A stretch of DNA of 64,000 nt. Origin: Gossypium raimondii (taxonomy: Eukaryota > Streptophyta > Magnoliopsida > Malvales > Malvaceae). Location of the stretch: positions 57,913,371 through 57,977,370 of the forward strand of contig NC_068567.1 in assembly GCF_025698545.1 (NCBI RefSeq), in the 5' to 3' direction. Below are positions 36,530-49,714 of the stretch, one piece after another. A program made the position numbers and the translations under genes. The number at the start of each line of letters is the position of its first letter. Within the stretch, counting starts at the first letter, position 1. Below the pieces are notes generated by a model. That model saw nothing but the letters and a program-made list of their open reading frames with translations. It was not told where the DNA came from and ran no database searches.

Positions 36530-39500
36530 TCAAATCACGTCCACTCTGTCAACATCTACATTCCGATCATTACCCTCATACTGCACGTCAATGCCACGCC
36601 ATATCCCGGAAAATAAATAAATAGATCAATGTTCTTGATGAAATTGATAATGAGTATAACTCAGCAAGTCAAATAATCTATAGGGGCAATGTAGGCAAAC
36701 GCTCAACGAAAGTATAACTAACCTGTGAGTAACCATTTTGGCGGATTGGAGGAGGCGGAGGAAGTAAAAATGGCAAGGCTGAGGCCTCAACCTTCTCTTC
36801 AACTTCCAGTATTTCGACATCATCAACTGCATGAGCTGCCATGCTTGTTAATGGCAATGAAAGAGAAGAACGTGCACCCTTTAGCTGCAAAATTGCATTG
36901 CAAACAATTGAAATTGTATACAAACATAGGAGGATTAGAGTCAGAGCAAGTGCACCCTTTATTAAAAAACCTTCCATTCACTAATTGTCGGGAAATGGAA
37001 AATAAAAGAGTACCTTGTCTGTAGTAGATGTCCTAACTGAAACTTTCTTTCCTTTCCTCGGCTTCTCATTACTTGCCAAGGGCACAGCACCGCTGTTTCC
37101 ATTTTTCAGTGAACCATTTTCCTTGTCTATATTTGATTGACTAGGGCGTTCACTCCAACGAGACCGCTTTCCCAATCGGACAGTTTCTGCTTGAAGTGCT
37201 TTACCTTAGATTAAAACAGCAAAATATACAATAAATCAATCAGCACCATAAACAATAACACAAACATAATATGCCACGAAATTAATTGGAAAGCAAATTG
37301 ACTTTGAAAAAGCAAGGACTCTATAGCAAAAGATAGAGCAAAACCATCAAGTTCTACATTAGTTTCTAAAATATCCCAGTAGTTTGATCTAGAAAAATAG
37401 GAAAGTTTCACTAAGAAAAGTGAAGCAAAGGCATAACTAAGGCTCCTTCCGTAGGTCCAAATAAAATAAAACCCCCTATAAACTAGATTAAAAATTTGGA
37501 AAAGGGTCAGCAGGTACAAGGCTGGACCAGCTGGTAATTTGGACTAACCAATTCCATGATCCAATGATACCACAGAATGATAGATAGACTTAAACTATTA
37601 AGAGTTAATCAATGCTTTTCTTTGCAGCAGTAAACAAATCAATAGAATTGCACATTCATGCTATATTACTGTATATAGTACCTGTAAACAATGTTATACA
37701 GTGTACTATATACAGTACTGTATAATCAGAGGGCAAGACAGGCAAGCAGTATTCTGTAACTCTATTGAGAAAACACTTCAAATTTATTGCTCAAAACAAG
37801 TCAAATAATTTCAGCTTTAGAGCAAAATAGTAGTACCAGTGGACTTTTCCTACGATTTATAGGTCACCGCATCATGTCATTTAAAGTTTTACATGCATGC
37901 CTTCAAATCTCAAATTTTCCATGAAAAAAATCTTGGTGTCAGTAGTCAGTTCAGAGTAATTTTCAGATAATAATCCTACTTATTTCAAGTAGGACTGAGG
38001 GATACAGCCTACAATAGAAGTTACATAACTTGGCATAAATGGAATGATGGAAAAGGTTAATATCAAACAGCATTATATGCAAGGATTAAGAAGCACTCAA
38101 ATAATTTTGTAGATACTATGTGTTCCACACAACATTATATGAAGAAATATCAAACAAAATACCCTCACAAATGGGCCCTTCAGTGGTGTCCTTATTGGTC
38201 CACAGCCTTTTCTTGCTTGGAGAAGAATTACCCCTTGACACTTTGTGTGGATAGGATGTATGTAAGTGATTAGTCTCACCATCACTTACAATGTTGACAT
38301 TGGAGTTCTCTTCATCACCACTGGTCCCAGAAATATGCAAGACAAGCTGTTCTCCTGACTTCTGCAATCGAGCTTGAGATCTACAAATTTACGTAAATAT
38401 TAACTAATCAATAAAACCTACCAAAACCTAACAAGCACTAAATTAGATTTCAGAATCAGAAATGAGATAAGATGTATCAAATCCAATTGAGCTAACAAAT
38501 AAGAAAATAGTATATCATAAAAGTTTACCTCCTCAGTTCATCTTCTATCTGTGAGCACCGGTTGTGTGCTTTGACAAACTTCTTGATTCTTGAAGTGATC
38601 CTGAACATTTTAGAAGTCCTGAGAAAATGTCTAACAGATGGACCATCCATCCACAAGGAACCGTTAGGCATATCATGTCTGTATCAGTACAGTTTTGCTT
38701 ACTTTTTACATTGTTCTTTCTCTCGTTCTAATTGAGTATCAAGCTCCTCAATTTGAGAGGTAAGAGTCTCCGCTTCCTGAACTTTCTCTTCCACAAATGT
38801 CTACAAAAAGCAAGCATAGTATACAACTAAAAATCCATTTCAAAAAAGGCAAAGATAAAAGATGATCAATTAGAGGGATGGAATAAAGTCATTAATATCA
38901 TATCAATAAAAGAAAACATGATTGATCATCCTATGACTTCGTTACAAGGCTAAGCTGTTCGGCTGAAATAATTAACAATCAAGAAGATAAAATACATTGT
39001 AGTTGGCTTTTCTTGCTCATGATTCACATGTTTATGAAACACATTGAAAATTAACTTCGATACCAAGAGCGAATATGTATGTGCTCATGTTGATATGTTG
39101 AGCTTTATTAAATAGACTTGCTATACAAACATCAGCAGCCATAACTGCAACCAACAAGCAAAAGCAATTAGGTAGATATTAACTGACCTCTAATTCATGT
39201 TTGCGGTTAATAAGCAAGTCAATATCCACGCGTACTTCCTTCAACTGAAAAGTCAAACATATGTTTATATATTACTTAAAGGGGAAAAAGGCGAGGGGGT
39301 AAAAAGATTAGATGTTATGATAGGAATAAACCAAAATCTTTAAACCTGATCCTCAAGAATGCTTTTGGAAGTAGAAGATGTGTTTCTCCCCTCTATAACT
39401 AGATCTTCCATCACATTTGGAATGTTCAAAGTTTCAGGAAAATCACTTTGTCCATCCAAACATTCTTTCTTCTTTCGATTTCTGTAAAAGGAAAATACAG

Positions 39501-42247
39501 CATTTTTAACTGAATCCATAAAAAAAGAAATAGAGACGTATATGATTTCAAATGACCACATAGTGCTTAGCTTCAGGGACCTTATTTGTAAATTCTTTAA
39601 TCTGAAAACATCAAACTTCCCTTCCTCTAAACAAGGAGGGGAAAAAAACTATAAATAGGCTTATACCCATCCCCAAATTTAAGATAACATGCATAAAAGG
39701 ATGTGCAGTAGGCCCTATCTAGTATCTACAGGTACAGTTTGCTGATAGTAATGACCCAACTCTTGATCCAGAAATATATCAGTCCCACCCTCAATATCCC
39801 ACCTGGCTTCTGGATCAGTTTCCAACAAATTTGCCATGATATAGAAGCAAGGTAAGCAACGCTAATCCTATAAACCAACCAAACATAACAAAAGAAAATT
39901 TTCCAAAAAGAGAACTACTAAGGTAGTTTTACCATACAGGGTATGTTCTAAATTACCTCTTTTTGTCAATGGACCTCAAAGGGCTATATCCTGCAATTTT
40001 AAATTCCATTAGAGAATGTAAAACTCAACCAGATGGGAAAGTGAAGAATAAAGCAAAAATTGGAAACAGTGATACAGAGAATCAGCAAACCAAACATGAT
40101 GAGTTAATAGCTACCCTTGAGTAATTTTTCAGAACTAATCAAGCCAATAGTAGGATTTATCACATTCATCTCAACCTCGTAATTTGTAAGCCAACAAATA
40201 ATAAGTAATTGTGGAGAAGAAAGGGAAAGCAGGGGAGCGACATAGCAATATAGAAATAATAGGTTTTGAGGATAGAATTTCTAACTTTGAGATGTCTGTT
40301 GGTCCCTCACATATCTTGCAGGAGAATATCTTCGCTTAGGAGATAGCCTTCTGTCAAGCTTATCCCTCAGGTCACCATCTCGAAAGTTTCTTTTACCTGG
40401 AAATGACAAATAAATTAGCATTGGGAACACAAACTACTCAAGATAATTAAACTACTTCAGTTAAAACAACCACAGGCCAAACACAATCAATTTTAAGCTT
40501 ACCATCAAAAGGAACAATATGAGAAACATTACATAGAACAATAATACTGCCTTCTTGCCAGTTTCAAAGGGAGGGAAAATTAGTGTCCTCAGATTTGAAT
40601 AGAAAAGGAAAACCTGTATTGTAGCCTATATCATTGAGATTACTGTCGAATAATAGGACTGGAAAAAAGATAGTCACGTCCCATCCCATCTGATTGTTGA
40701 GCAATAAGAAATATATGAATTCTGAATCGAATGCTAGGATAGATTTCTCTCCAAACCCATATATAAGACATATAGTAATTTGCCTTATACGCAATATTAA
40801 TAGGTTTATTCTGAATGTGTCCCAAGAAATTTGCATTCTTTCCCCATGCAAGAAATCCGTTCACAATGTCATTGAAGCGGAAGCAAAGTATTATGTTTTA
40901 CATCACATACTCCAGCAATATGCAACCTGAGGAAGTTATGACAGATTACAGTTGAGAGTTGCACATCAAATCTGCTTCTCATCTCAATACTTTGTACAAA
41001 CACATGTTCCGAGAAAACCTAGTACAGAACCTTCCTCAATGCCTGCTTGTTTCATGGATGCATAATGAAAAACCAAGATATAGCTGAGCAGGAAAAAATA
41101 CCAAAACCAGCTCTAAGATTTACCAACCAGCACAATCCTATCTGAAGAAAGACAATACTAACCCTGTCAGTGGATACTTTATTTAAGCAGAAATAGCCAG
41201 GTTGCTGACATAATGGAAAATAAGTCCCCAGAAGATGTGTAATTATAAGTTAAAAAACTGTCAACAACTGGGATTACACTTATGTTTATACGGCAAGTTG
41301 ATCTGATTTGAAAAAAATCAACTATTTGTTACAGAGAATAGGCACCCAAGCCCATGAGAATTTTAGATGAGAGAGAAACAATGGGCATTAAACATAAGAC
41401 CAATTAAAAATAATATGACAAACATATATGTCAAGTGTCAACATAGAAAAAAGAAGACAAAAGGAACACAATTTAAGTAGTTCTGCCTTTCCAATATAAT
41501 AACTTCGAACCTATTATCAACAAAAAATGAGGGTTGCAACAATAACAGTTTCAGTGCACAAGCAAGGAAACACAAACAACATTTTTTTTAGTTCAGAAAT
41601 AGACAGTAGACACATGATGAATTTGATTTTCATAGAGCTAAAGATAATTGTTCCTATAGAATTTAGAGTATTAACCACAAGGCATTAGCATTCACAAGCA
41701 AGCACAAAACTTAAAGTTTAAACATCTCAATCTGTGTAACTACATGCACTCACTGATGGAAAGTGCCTCTACCGCAGAGAGAACAAACTTTTTTAAGTCA
41801 GCAGGAAAAACATTACAAAGGTATTTCCTAAAATAAACTAAAATCCAGCAAACACTTGAAACATATTTATTAACATCTAGCTTTGCTATCAACTCTCACT
41901 TTCCATTCACATGCTCTCTAAAAAGTCTAAAATCACGTCTATAAACTTGCATAAATTTTGAAGGCATAAAAGAAACTCAGAAAGGCATATGAAGCAAGAA
42001 CACAAAATCCAAATTCAAAAGCAAATTAAACAATCATCCCAATGAGCATAGTAAAATCAACAACTAAAAGTGATGGAGAGATCAAATTACGGCTCAAAAG
42101 TGAGAAAAAAAAACTATTACCGCCATAAGAACCGGAAAACCCCCGGAGGTCAGCATCTCCATGTGCAAAGGAGCAACTCTGGCGCGAACAGTGTCCCCTC
42201 TGATACAATACGCACAGCTTCGTTTTGAAAAGCTTCCTTTCCACCAT
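36530..42247 (-). CDS. CCCH zinc-finger protein with coiled coil (C3H40-like)
   Basis: Eleven minus-strand exons: 42247-42121, 40396-40286, 39990-39957, 39481-39346, 39244-39188, 38800-38703, 38600-38529, 38380-38163, 37204-37014, 36884-36723 and 36580-36530. All introns are GT-AG and the phases close, giving 418 residues. One zinc finger of type C-x7-C-x4-C-x3-H lies at residues 12-29 (KTKLCVLYQRGHCSRQSC, then SFAH). An Arg-rich stretch follows (DLRDKLDRRLSPKRRYSPAR), then a predicted coiled coil from LKEVRVDIDLLINRKHELE to QLEREKEQCKK, and an acidic tail ending YEGNDRNVDVD. Such proteins bind RNA or act with splicing factors; the specific role is unknown. It resembles the protein of Arabidopsis At3g21810 as I remember it. 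I chose the ATG of MVERK because homologues start there, although an in-frame ATG lies 24 bases upstream. A 5'-UTR intron is likely at 42537-42398. Confidence 0.9.
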
Positions 42248-42397
42248 TTTGAATTTGCACCAGATAACCAATGAACAAAAAGCATAAACAGAAGTTCCAA
42301 TATATTTGAAAAAACCGTGAATCTTTTCAAAAAAAAAAGGGGGGGCGAAAATGCAAACGGTGTGATAAATAAACGCGAACGTCGTGAATCCTTAATC

Positions 42398-42690
42398 CTG
42401 CATATGAAATAAACAATCGTAAGTTGAATTAAAAGGCGTTGCAAAAAAAAATGGAATTAATTCAGTAACAATAGAAACAAACACCGATACTACTACTATT
42501 TCTACAACTAACAAAATGAAGAAAAAAATATTCTTACTGTCGTTTCTAGGGCTTTAACATGTAATTGAGAGGCCAAAAATACGATCGATGTGAGGCCGAT
42601 AGCGAAGCTGTGAGTGAAGAAGAAGATTGAACCCTAGCACGGAGAGAGAGAAGAAAGACTGTGGAGTTGGATGAGTTTTTCGTGGGTAAA
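42398..42690 (-). other. 5' UTR exon and intron of the CCCH gene
   Basis: On the minus strand a donor ACA|GTAAG lies at 42538/42537 and an acceptor CATATGCAG|G at 42398/42397. They frame a ~140-bp intron before the coding exon. Transcription probably begins near 42650-42690, where the sequence turns to GAGAGAG and pyrimidine-rich DNA. Confidence 0.55.
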
Positions 42691-42699
42691 ACCACAAAG

Positions 42700-43246
42700 G
42701 CTGAATTCAATCATTTATGGGCTAAAGGCCCATTTTCTCGAAACTACAAAAGGATTAGAATGATTCTAGTTCTAGATATGCTATTTCAAAACTGCCCGGC
42801 CATGAAATGAATAGCCTCACGAGCTAATTGGAAACCTTTTGAAAGTTTGAGAGCCACACCAGTAAATATATTTTTAGGTTAAAAGCGTATTTGGTCCCTC
42901 TATTAAGCAAATTGGTTTCTCCTAAAAAAAATTCAAAGTAATTTAATTCATGTTAATTTTGAAAATGAATAAATTTAGCAATCAAAGTTTATAAATTCTG
43001 TTAATTTATTCATTTGACAATTTTAGAAAACTAAATTTGTGATTATTCCAATTAAAATCATGTAATATTGAAGAAAGTGAAGTGTTAATGTCGAGATTAA
43101 TTTTCCTAAATGGCCACTTTTGAAATTGATATGAATTAAATTACTCTAATTTTCCTAACAAAAATATTCAATATAAAAATTGAGAACGAGGAAAGATGGT
43201 TTTACCTATGCTTGGAAACCTGAAATCTAAGTTTTTGTTTTTCTCC
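42700..43246. promoter_or_regulatory. Divergent intergenic region, CCCH and DUF604 genes
   Basis: The CCCH gene reads left and the first DUF604 gene reads right, so the ~1.1 kb between them carries both promoters. I see no open frame and no confident TATA box. The right half is occupied by the MITE at 43247-43697. Confidence 0.45.
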
Positions 43247-43697
43247 AGTTAAATTATGCTATTAATCTCTATACTTTTTAAAATTTATGGATTTAATCTT
43301 TATACTTTAATTTAGTCATTTTTAATCTTTGTAGTTTTCAATTTTAAATTCCAGTCATCATTAAATAATAACTGTTAAATTTATTAAGTTAAGTTCTACC
43401 ATTTCCAAAATCTAATGTGACAAAGATATTAACATATATGTAATTCCATATTAATTTGTTATTTCCACATATCACTCATTAAAATTATAGTTAATGCATT
43501 AACGATAGTCATTTGCATTAATACAGAAATTTCAAAATTTAAAAGGTACAACAAAACTAAAATTTTTAAAATTCGAAAAGTGCAGGGATTAAGATTGACC
43601 AATTTGAAATGTACAGGGATTGAAATTGATCAAATTCAGGAACATGGACTAAATCACAACTTTCGTAAAGGACATTGACTAATAACAAAATTTAACC
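43247..43697. mobile_element. MULE-like MITE, 451 bp
   Basis: Left end AGTTAAATTATGCTATTA; right end, on the minus strand, GGTTAAATTTTGTTATTA. The arms continue as a diverged inverted repeat. The flanks TTTTTCTCC (43238-43246) and TTTTCCTCC (43698-43706) match at eight of nine positions, as expected for an aged 9-bp Mutator-type duplication. No coding sequence. It ends 137 bases before the DUF604 start codon. Confidence 0.72.
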
Positions 43698-43834
43698 TTT
43701 TCCTCCCCTTAAACAATCGGCTCTTCGAGGAAAAAGAAAGCATTTCAAAGAAAACTCGCGATCCATATACTGGTACTTTGCAGAAATCAGATCGCCGAGT
43801 TCATCCCATTTCTACTAATCTTACAATCCTTTAA

Positions 43835-46232
43835 ATGTTCTTCAAGCGTAGTAAGAAACCCTTAATCAACTCGTCTTCCACTTCCAATCCTTTGCTTTTT
43901 TACTTAAACAAAATGCTTAAATTTATCAAGTTAAGTCCCTCTCGGATCAAAGATCTTCTTTTGATAGTTTCCCTTTCCATTTCCCTTTTCCTCGTCTTCC
44001 TCCACCCCCAAACCCCTCTCCCACTCGCCGTAACCGCCCCATCCCGTTCCCCCACGCGCCGCCACCACCTCCTGTTCTCCATTGCTTCCTCAGCCGGCTC
44101 TTTCCCCCGCCGGAGCTCCTACATTCGCCTTTGGTACACTCCACGCGACACCCGCGCCATTGCTTTCCTCGATCAACGGTTATCTTCTTCAGTCGGCCCT
44201 AATCTCCCTCCTGTTGTCGTGTCTGGCGATACTAGGTCGTTCCCTTACACCTTCAAGAGCGGTCTCCGTTCAGCTATACGCGTGGCACGTGTGGTCAAAG
44301 AAGCGGTTGACCGTAACGAAAAGGGGATCAGGTGGTTCGTGTTCGGGGACGATGACACCGTTTTCGTGGTCGACAATTTGGTCAAAGTGCTGTCGAAGTA
44401 CGATCACGACAAGTGGTACTACGTCGGGAGCAATTCGGAGAGTTACGAGCAAAATTTGAAGTACTCTTTCGACATGGCGTTTGGTGGGGGAGGGTTCGCT
44501 ATCAGTTACTCACTGGGGAAGGTTTTAGCTAGGGTCTTGGACTCTTGCTTGATGAGGTACGCTCACTTGTACGGAAGCGATTCTAGGATTTGGTCTTGTT
44601 TGGTTGAGCTTGGCGTAGGTTTGACTCATGAACCTGGCTTCCATCAGGTAAATTTAAAGATTTTAAAGATGCTGATCTTAGGATTTAGGGCTTAGTATAT
44701 GGAGTTTTATGATTGGATTGTAACATTAGTTGGTGTATTAATTGAAAGTTTTAGCGTACGTGATCAAAGAGAGTGACTGTTGGATAGATAGAAGAGTTTT
44801 TTTTTTTTTTTGAGGGTATTATAGAAGAGTTTTGTTTGCTTGAAAAAGGGTGTGTTTTCTTTCCCTTTTTTTAGAAGTTATAAAATTTTCTTTTGCAATT
44901 ACCGCAGGATAATCTCTGTTGTTCATTGCAAAATTGCTATCTGAATTTCTCTGAGAAAATAGCCAGTATTTATGGTGGGGTTTTAATGGTTTTTCTATAT
45001 AGTATAGATGAGCTATCACTGAATTTCAGAACAATTTTTTAAAGACAGAATGCAAGTGCCGGATAGTGATTGAACCATGGCTCAAAGCCACGACCTGATC
45101 TCTTTTGATTTTAGCTCCTAAATTCCCCACTAGCCTTATAGATTCAAGTTCTATTCCGAGGCATTTTTATTGCTTGAGCTGCTACTGGATTCCCCTTCAA
45201 TTCTAACAGGATACATACTTGGCCCCATATAACAGATCATGTAAGAAAATATGGTTTGGATATTTCGAAAGAGGCTTAAAGCTGCGTGGTATATTGATTT
45301 TGAGTTTTCACTGATATTATGCTGTTTGGGACCTGTACGCAGATTTAACTAGAGGCCACTGCTTGATTGATTTCAGCTTAGATGCTGTGACAATTATATT
45401 TTTAGTTTGGTTGAAATGAAACTATCAGCTTATTTGTTGAATTATTTTCTCCAGGTTGATGTGCGGGGTAGTTTTTTTGGGATGCTTACAGCACACCCAT
45501 TATCACCTCTTGTGTCTCTTCATCACTTGGATGCTATGGATCCAATCTTCCCAAATATGGACAGGACTCGAGCTCTGGAGCACTTGTTTAAAGCTGTGAA
45601 GGTTGATTCTTCAAGGATTTTGCAGCAAACTGTCTGCTATGATCATTTTAACTCATTGACCGTTTCCGTTGCATGGGGTTATGCAGTTCAGATTTATGAG
45701 GGCAACCAACTCCTCCCTGATCTCCTTTCAGTGCAGAAAACTTTTTCTCCGTGGAAGAGAGGTGCAAGAGTTGAGGATCACTTTATGTTCAATACAAGAG
45801 AATATCCTAGAAATTCATGTCAAAGACCACTAGTATTTTTCCTAAAAAGTGTTGCATCGAACAAAAATGTTGTCTGGAGCAATTATACCAGGCATTCTGA
45901 TGGGAAGTGCTTAAGACCAGATGCTATAAAGAACCTCAAAGAAGTCAAAGTGGTCTCTCCAGAGCTTGATATTGAGCAGGTATGAGTGAACTGATGTTTG
46001 GCCTTTGAAATTTTCAACTTTAAGCCATGTTATTATATTGTCAACATTCTTGTACCTTTCCTGTTTTTTATGTTCTTGTCACTGAAATTATTGTCGCCGC
46101 AAATTTGCCCCTCTATTCCAGATGATGGCTCCTCGTCGGCAGTGTTGTGAGATTTCATCTTCACATGACGAATCAATGATTATCAACATAAAAAATTGTG
46201 GAGTTGATGAATTGATTTCTATGGATGTCTAA
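43835..46232 (+). CDS. DUF604 Fringe-like glycosyltransferase, copy 1
   Basis: Three exons, 43835-44647, 45455-45979 and 46122-46232, with phase-0 GT-AG introns, give 482 residues. It is a predicted type II Golgi protein with a membrane anchor at about residues 41-56 (LLLIVSLSISLFLVFL). The family is related to Fringe beta-1,3-glycosyltransferases. The metal/nucleotide-sugar motif is RWFVFGDDDTVF (DDD at 172-174). Other family signatures are SGLRSAIRVARVV, KWYYVGSNSESYEQN, MAFGGGGFAISY, HLYGSDSRIWSCL, LGVGLTHEPGFHQ, LVSLHHLD, LQQTVCYD and the Cys-rich C-terminus RRQCCEI. The substrate is unknown for plant members. It pairs in tandem with the next gene. The ATG chosen is the first in the exon; MLKF at 43913 is an alternative. 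Confidence 0.93.
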
Positions 46233-48099
46233 CCCATCTGTCAGGATAACTGCTGTCGTGGAAAAACTGAAGCACAAGAAAAAGCATGCGGAACTTCAGT
46301 GAGCTTTTTCTCAATTCATGCTGTTAACTATGAGGTAGTTTTTGTTGTTTTATATGTACGTTTGTTGAAATGAATGGCTTTAATCTAACCTCTTTGCTCT
46401 GAAAATTCAAAATTTTTTGCAATGTTTCCCATATAGTTGCTAAAGGTGTAGTTGTTGTTAGTGGATGTGAAAACTGCCCATTTCCATTTTAAGTGTAATC
46501 ATCACATGCAAGTTTTCTGAATGATGGCTTGTTGGGAAGGTTGAGGCCTAGGTTCTCTCCTAGATTATTCTAGGTTTAAGTCCCACCATGTGTGGGCACT
46601 GTCCGGATTTATTCTGGCCTAGGTCTGGATACATTCCAGTTTTTAGTCCGTTATGCTTTGTAGTGAGTTGATTCTGGTTCTAGTCGATTGAACATGTATT
46701 ATTTGTGATTTGTACTTGTAAACTCCCTCAAAAATAAAGTTTCTGAATGATTGACATATCTAAGCCTTGTGAGAAAATGTATTTTATGTATAACACAGTT
46801 GCATTTTCTAATGGCTTCCATTCATTATCTCAGGAGAGGAAAATGGAAATTCGTGACTAAAAGCTGACCTTTGACATTTTGTTTTAGCATTGAGTGACCA
46901 CGACCTCGAATATTGAGTAGCGGAATGTCCCTTTGATGAAACGGAAACAGATACCATCTTACCATCAAAGAGTTTAGTAAAACAGTGACTAACAATGTGA
47001 CTACTACTTGTTAAAGTGATACCTTCAGAATTGATCAAAGGAGCTATCAGGTATGTAAACAAAGATGAAAAAACCAATGATTTTTTTTACACATCATGGA
47101 AAAATTCCATACTGATTACCATCCCTGTATGTTATCTTGTGAAACAAATGAAGTTTTCATGAAATGTGAACAATTTTTATTATATGCTTAATGACCAGAT
47201 CATGTTTTTTTTTTTTTTTTTTTTCTGTGGAGAGAATTCCATATTGTTTAAAGTCTCTTTCAGGATTTTTAGTTCAACCATATCCTTCACGTTCTATGTT
47301 CTTTCATTAAAATTTCCAATTGCCTTTTTGTAAATCGACTGGTATATTTGCAAATGGCTTTTGCACCAAATTTTTTGTTTTGATTGTAGTTTTTATTTTC
47401 TCGCATGGCACCCTTGTTTTATGCTTTTGGAATGCCTAGATTTGTGCTGATAAGATGGAATAAAGAAAGATTGTCATCAGTTTTCACTACTTTTAAGCTA
47501 ATATTAGTACTCGATTAAGTGTATCGAAAAAAAGGAAAACCGTGGTACGTGAAATGAGCTAATGATCTTTTTCATTATTGATTTTTAAATTGTAAATAGA
47601 TTATTTATTTGTTAATATAAATATCAATGGGTGTTTGCATTTTCAAGGGAAACGAATGTTGAAAATATCAAAAAAGGTTCAAAATTATAATGACTTTTAA
47701 TTTTTAATAAAATTTATAAACGAGAAGTGTGTGAATTTCATTTACAAATATTTTTAAAAAAATTATAAATACAATCATAAATAATATATTCAAATAACTA
47801 TAAAATTATTTGTGGTTTCACATTGGTTAATAAAATTTGGTGGCTAATATCAACCAACACTTGAACTACTATTATCAAACAAAGACTAACGTTAAACAAA
47901 CAAAAGAAGCCATGCCTTCTATTCGGGTTGGATTGAACTTTTTTGTCTTTGGCGGCCTACCCCCCATGCTTTTATTGCTTCTTCCTCCACATATCACCAT
48001 GTAACTTTAACTGTACCCCGTTGATTAAGTTACAAAACCAGCTTTATAAAATAAAATCTTTGTGCTTTAAACACAACATTCATCATCATTAGTGCGAAA
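46233..48099. other. Intergenic region between the tandem DUF604 genes
   Basis: About 1.9 kb. The first few hundred bases should be 3' UTR of copy 1. A T20-range homopolymer lies near 47204-47224. A minus-strand open frame at 47077-46808 has no domain and no splice partners, so I do not call it. The last ~200 bases would be the copy 2 promoter. Confidence 0.5.
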
Positions 48100-49714
48100 A
48101 TGCAGCTTTTTGTGTTCATCTCCAAAACCCAATCTTCTTCTCATCTCATGAACTTCATTTTGATCTCATCTTCTGTTTGTGTCACCTATCTTGTTGTATC
48201 GGTTTTGTTACTCAACGGCTCGAAGCCGCTGTCTCTGCGTGCGTATTCTTCTTACCAAGATGTTAATACACCGACGACAGTGGAGCATATTGTTTTTGGG
48301 ATAGCTTCGAATCAGAAATCGTGGACGAAACGGAAGGAGTATGTTAAGTTATGGTGGAAGCCTAGTCAAATGCGAGGATGTTTGTTCCTTGAAAGCATGC
48401 CTTCTAATGCAACTTTAATGGATGTTGATGATGTTACTCTGCCTCCTATATGCATTTCGGAGGATACTTCGAGGTTTCGTTACACTTACAGGGGTGGTCT
48501 TAGATCGGCGATCCGTGTAGCACGTGTGGTTTCGGAGACAGTTGCTCTTAACTATCCTAATGTAAGGTGGTATGTTTTTGGGGATGATGACACAGTTTTC
48601 TTTCCGGAGAACTTGGCAAAGACACTTTCTAAATACGATCATCGGCTTTGGTACTACATCGGGGCTGGCTCGGAGATTTATGAACAGAACAGGATTTTCG
48701 GGTTCGGAATGGCATTCGGGGGAGCAGGCTTTGCTATAAGTTACCCACTGGCTAAAGTTTTGGCTAAAGTTTTCGATTCATGTATAGAACGCTATCCTCA
48801 TCTCTACGGAAGTGATTCCAGGGTCTACTCTTGCTTGACGGAGCTCGGTGTAGGCTTGACACGTGAACCCGGCTTTCATCAGGTAACAATCAAGTTCCAA
48901 TACCTGCAATGTTACATTCATCTTATTAGCTGTAAGAATTCGGTTCAAACTTTGTTTAAACCATTATATTTATGTTTGAATTCCAACCAGTTTGATGTTC
49001 GGGGTAATGCATTCGGTCTATTGGCTGCTCATCCATTGACACCATTGGTATCACTCCATCACATAGATCATATAGACCCAATATTCCCTAATATGACAAC
49101 ATCCAAGGCAATGCAACATTTACTCCATGCAGCAAACGTTGATCCTCAGCGGATTTTGCAACAAACGGTCTGCTACGATCGTTGGTCTTCATGGACTGTT
49201 TCGGTTTCGTGGGGCTATGCCATTCAAGCATACAGCAAACCTGTTTCTTTACCAGATGTTCTCCCTGTGCCAGAAACATTCAGGCAATGGAAACGGGGAA
49301 ATGTGTTGGCAGGAGTGTACACATTTAACACCAAAAAATTCCACCCACACCCTTGCCAGAGACCCACAATCTTCTATTTAAACAGTGTATCTTCTACCAA
49401 GCACGGAATAATCGAGACTGTTTACAATAAATCTCACGAAGATTGCACGGTTTTCATGGATCCAACGCGGAAACTCGAAGAAATCCGAGTTTTCACTAAG
49501 AAACTAGACCTTAACCACAAGCAGGTACCATGCTAATATCTCTTTTGAATGCTGTTTATAATTGCAAGTAAGGCTTATGTCATGTTTTCTTGGTACTTAG
49601 ATGCAGGCACCGAGAAGGCATTGTTGTGACGTGTTACCGTCTAAATCCGGCAAAGTTTTGGATGTTGCGATACGGGAATGCGGTGAAGATGAACTGATTT
49701 ACATGCATGCATAG
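48100..49714 (+). CDS. DUF604 Fringe-like glycosyltransferase, copy 2
   Basis: Three exons, 48100-48882, 48991-49524 and 49601-49714, give 476 residues with the same intron positions and phases as copy 1. The membrane anchor is at about residues 18-38. Family motifs: GGLRSAIRVARVV, RWYVFGDDDTVF (DDD at 162-164), WYYIGAGSEIYEQN, MAFGGAGFAISYPLAKVLAK, HLYGSDSRVYSCL, LGVGLTREPGFHQ, LVSLHHID, LQQTVCYD and C-terminal RRHCCDV. The first intron (48883-48990) is only 108 bases, GT-AG, and has no stop in frame, so a reading frame runs straight through it. Splicing is supported because the read-through segment is absent from copy 1 and from the family. Substrate unknown; Golgi location inferred. Confidence 0.93.

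Noticed and set aside
36678-36722. Read-through end of the CCCH protein (VSYTFVERLPTLPL)
   Set aside because: The donor CAG|GTTAGT at 36723/36722 and the exon at 36580-36530 with YEGNDRNVDVD fit the family's acidic tail better.
48100-49536. Single 478-residue reading frame for DUF604 copy 2
   Set aside because: It reads through a 108-base GT-AG intron and stops before the conserved third exon; the three-exon model matches copy 1.
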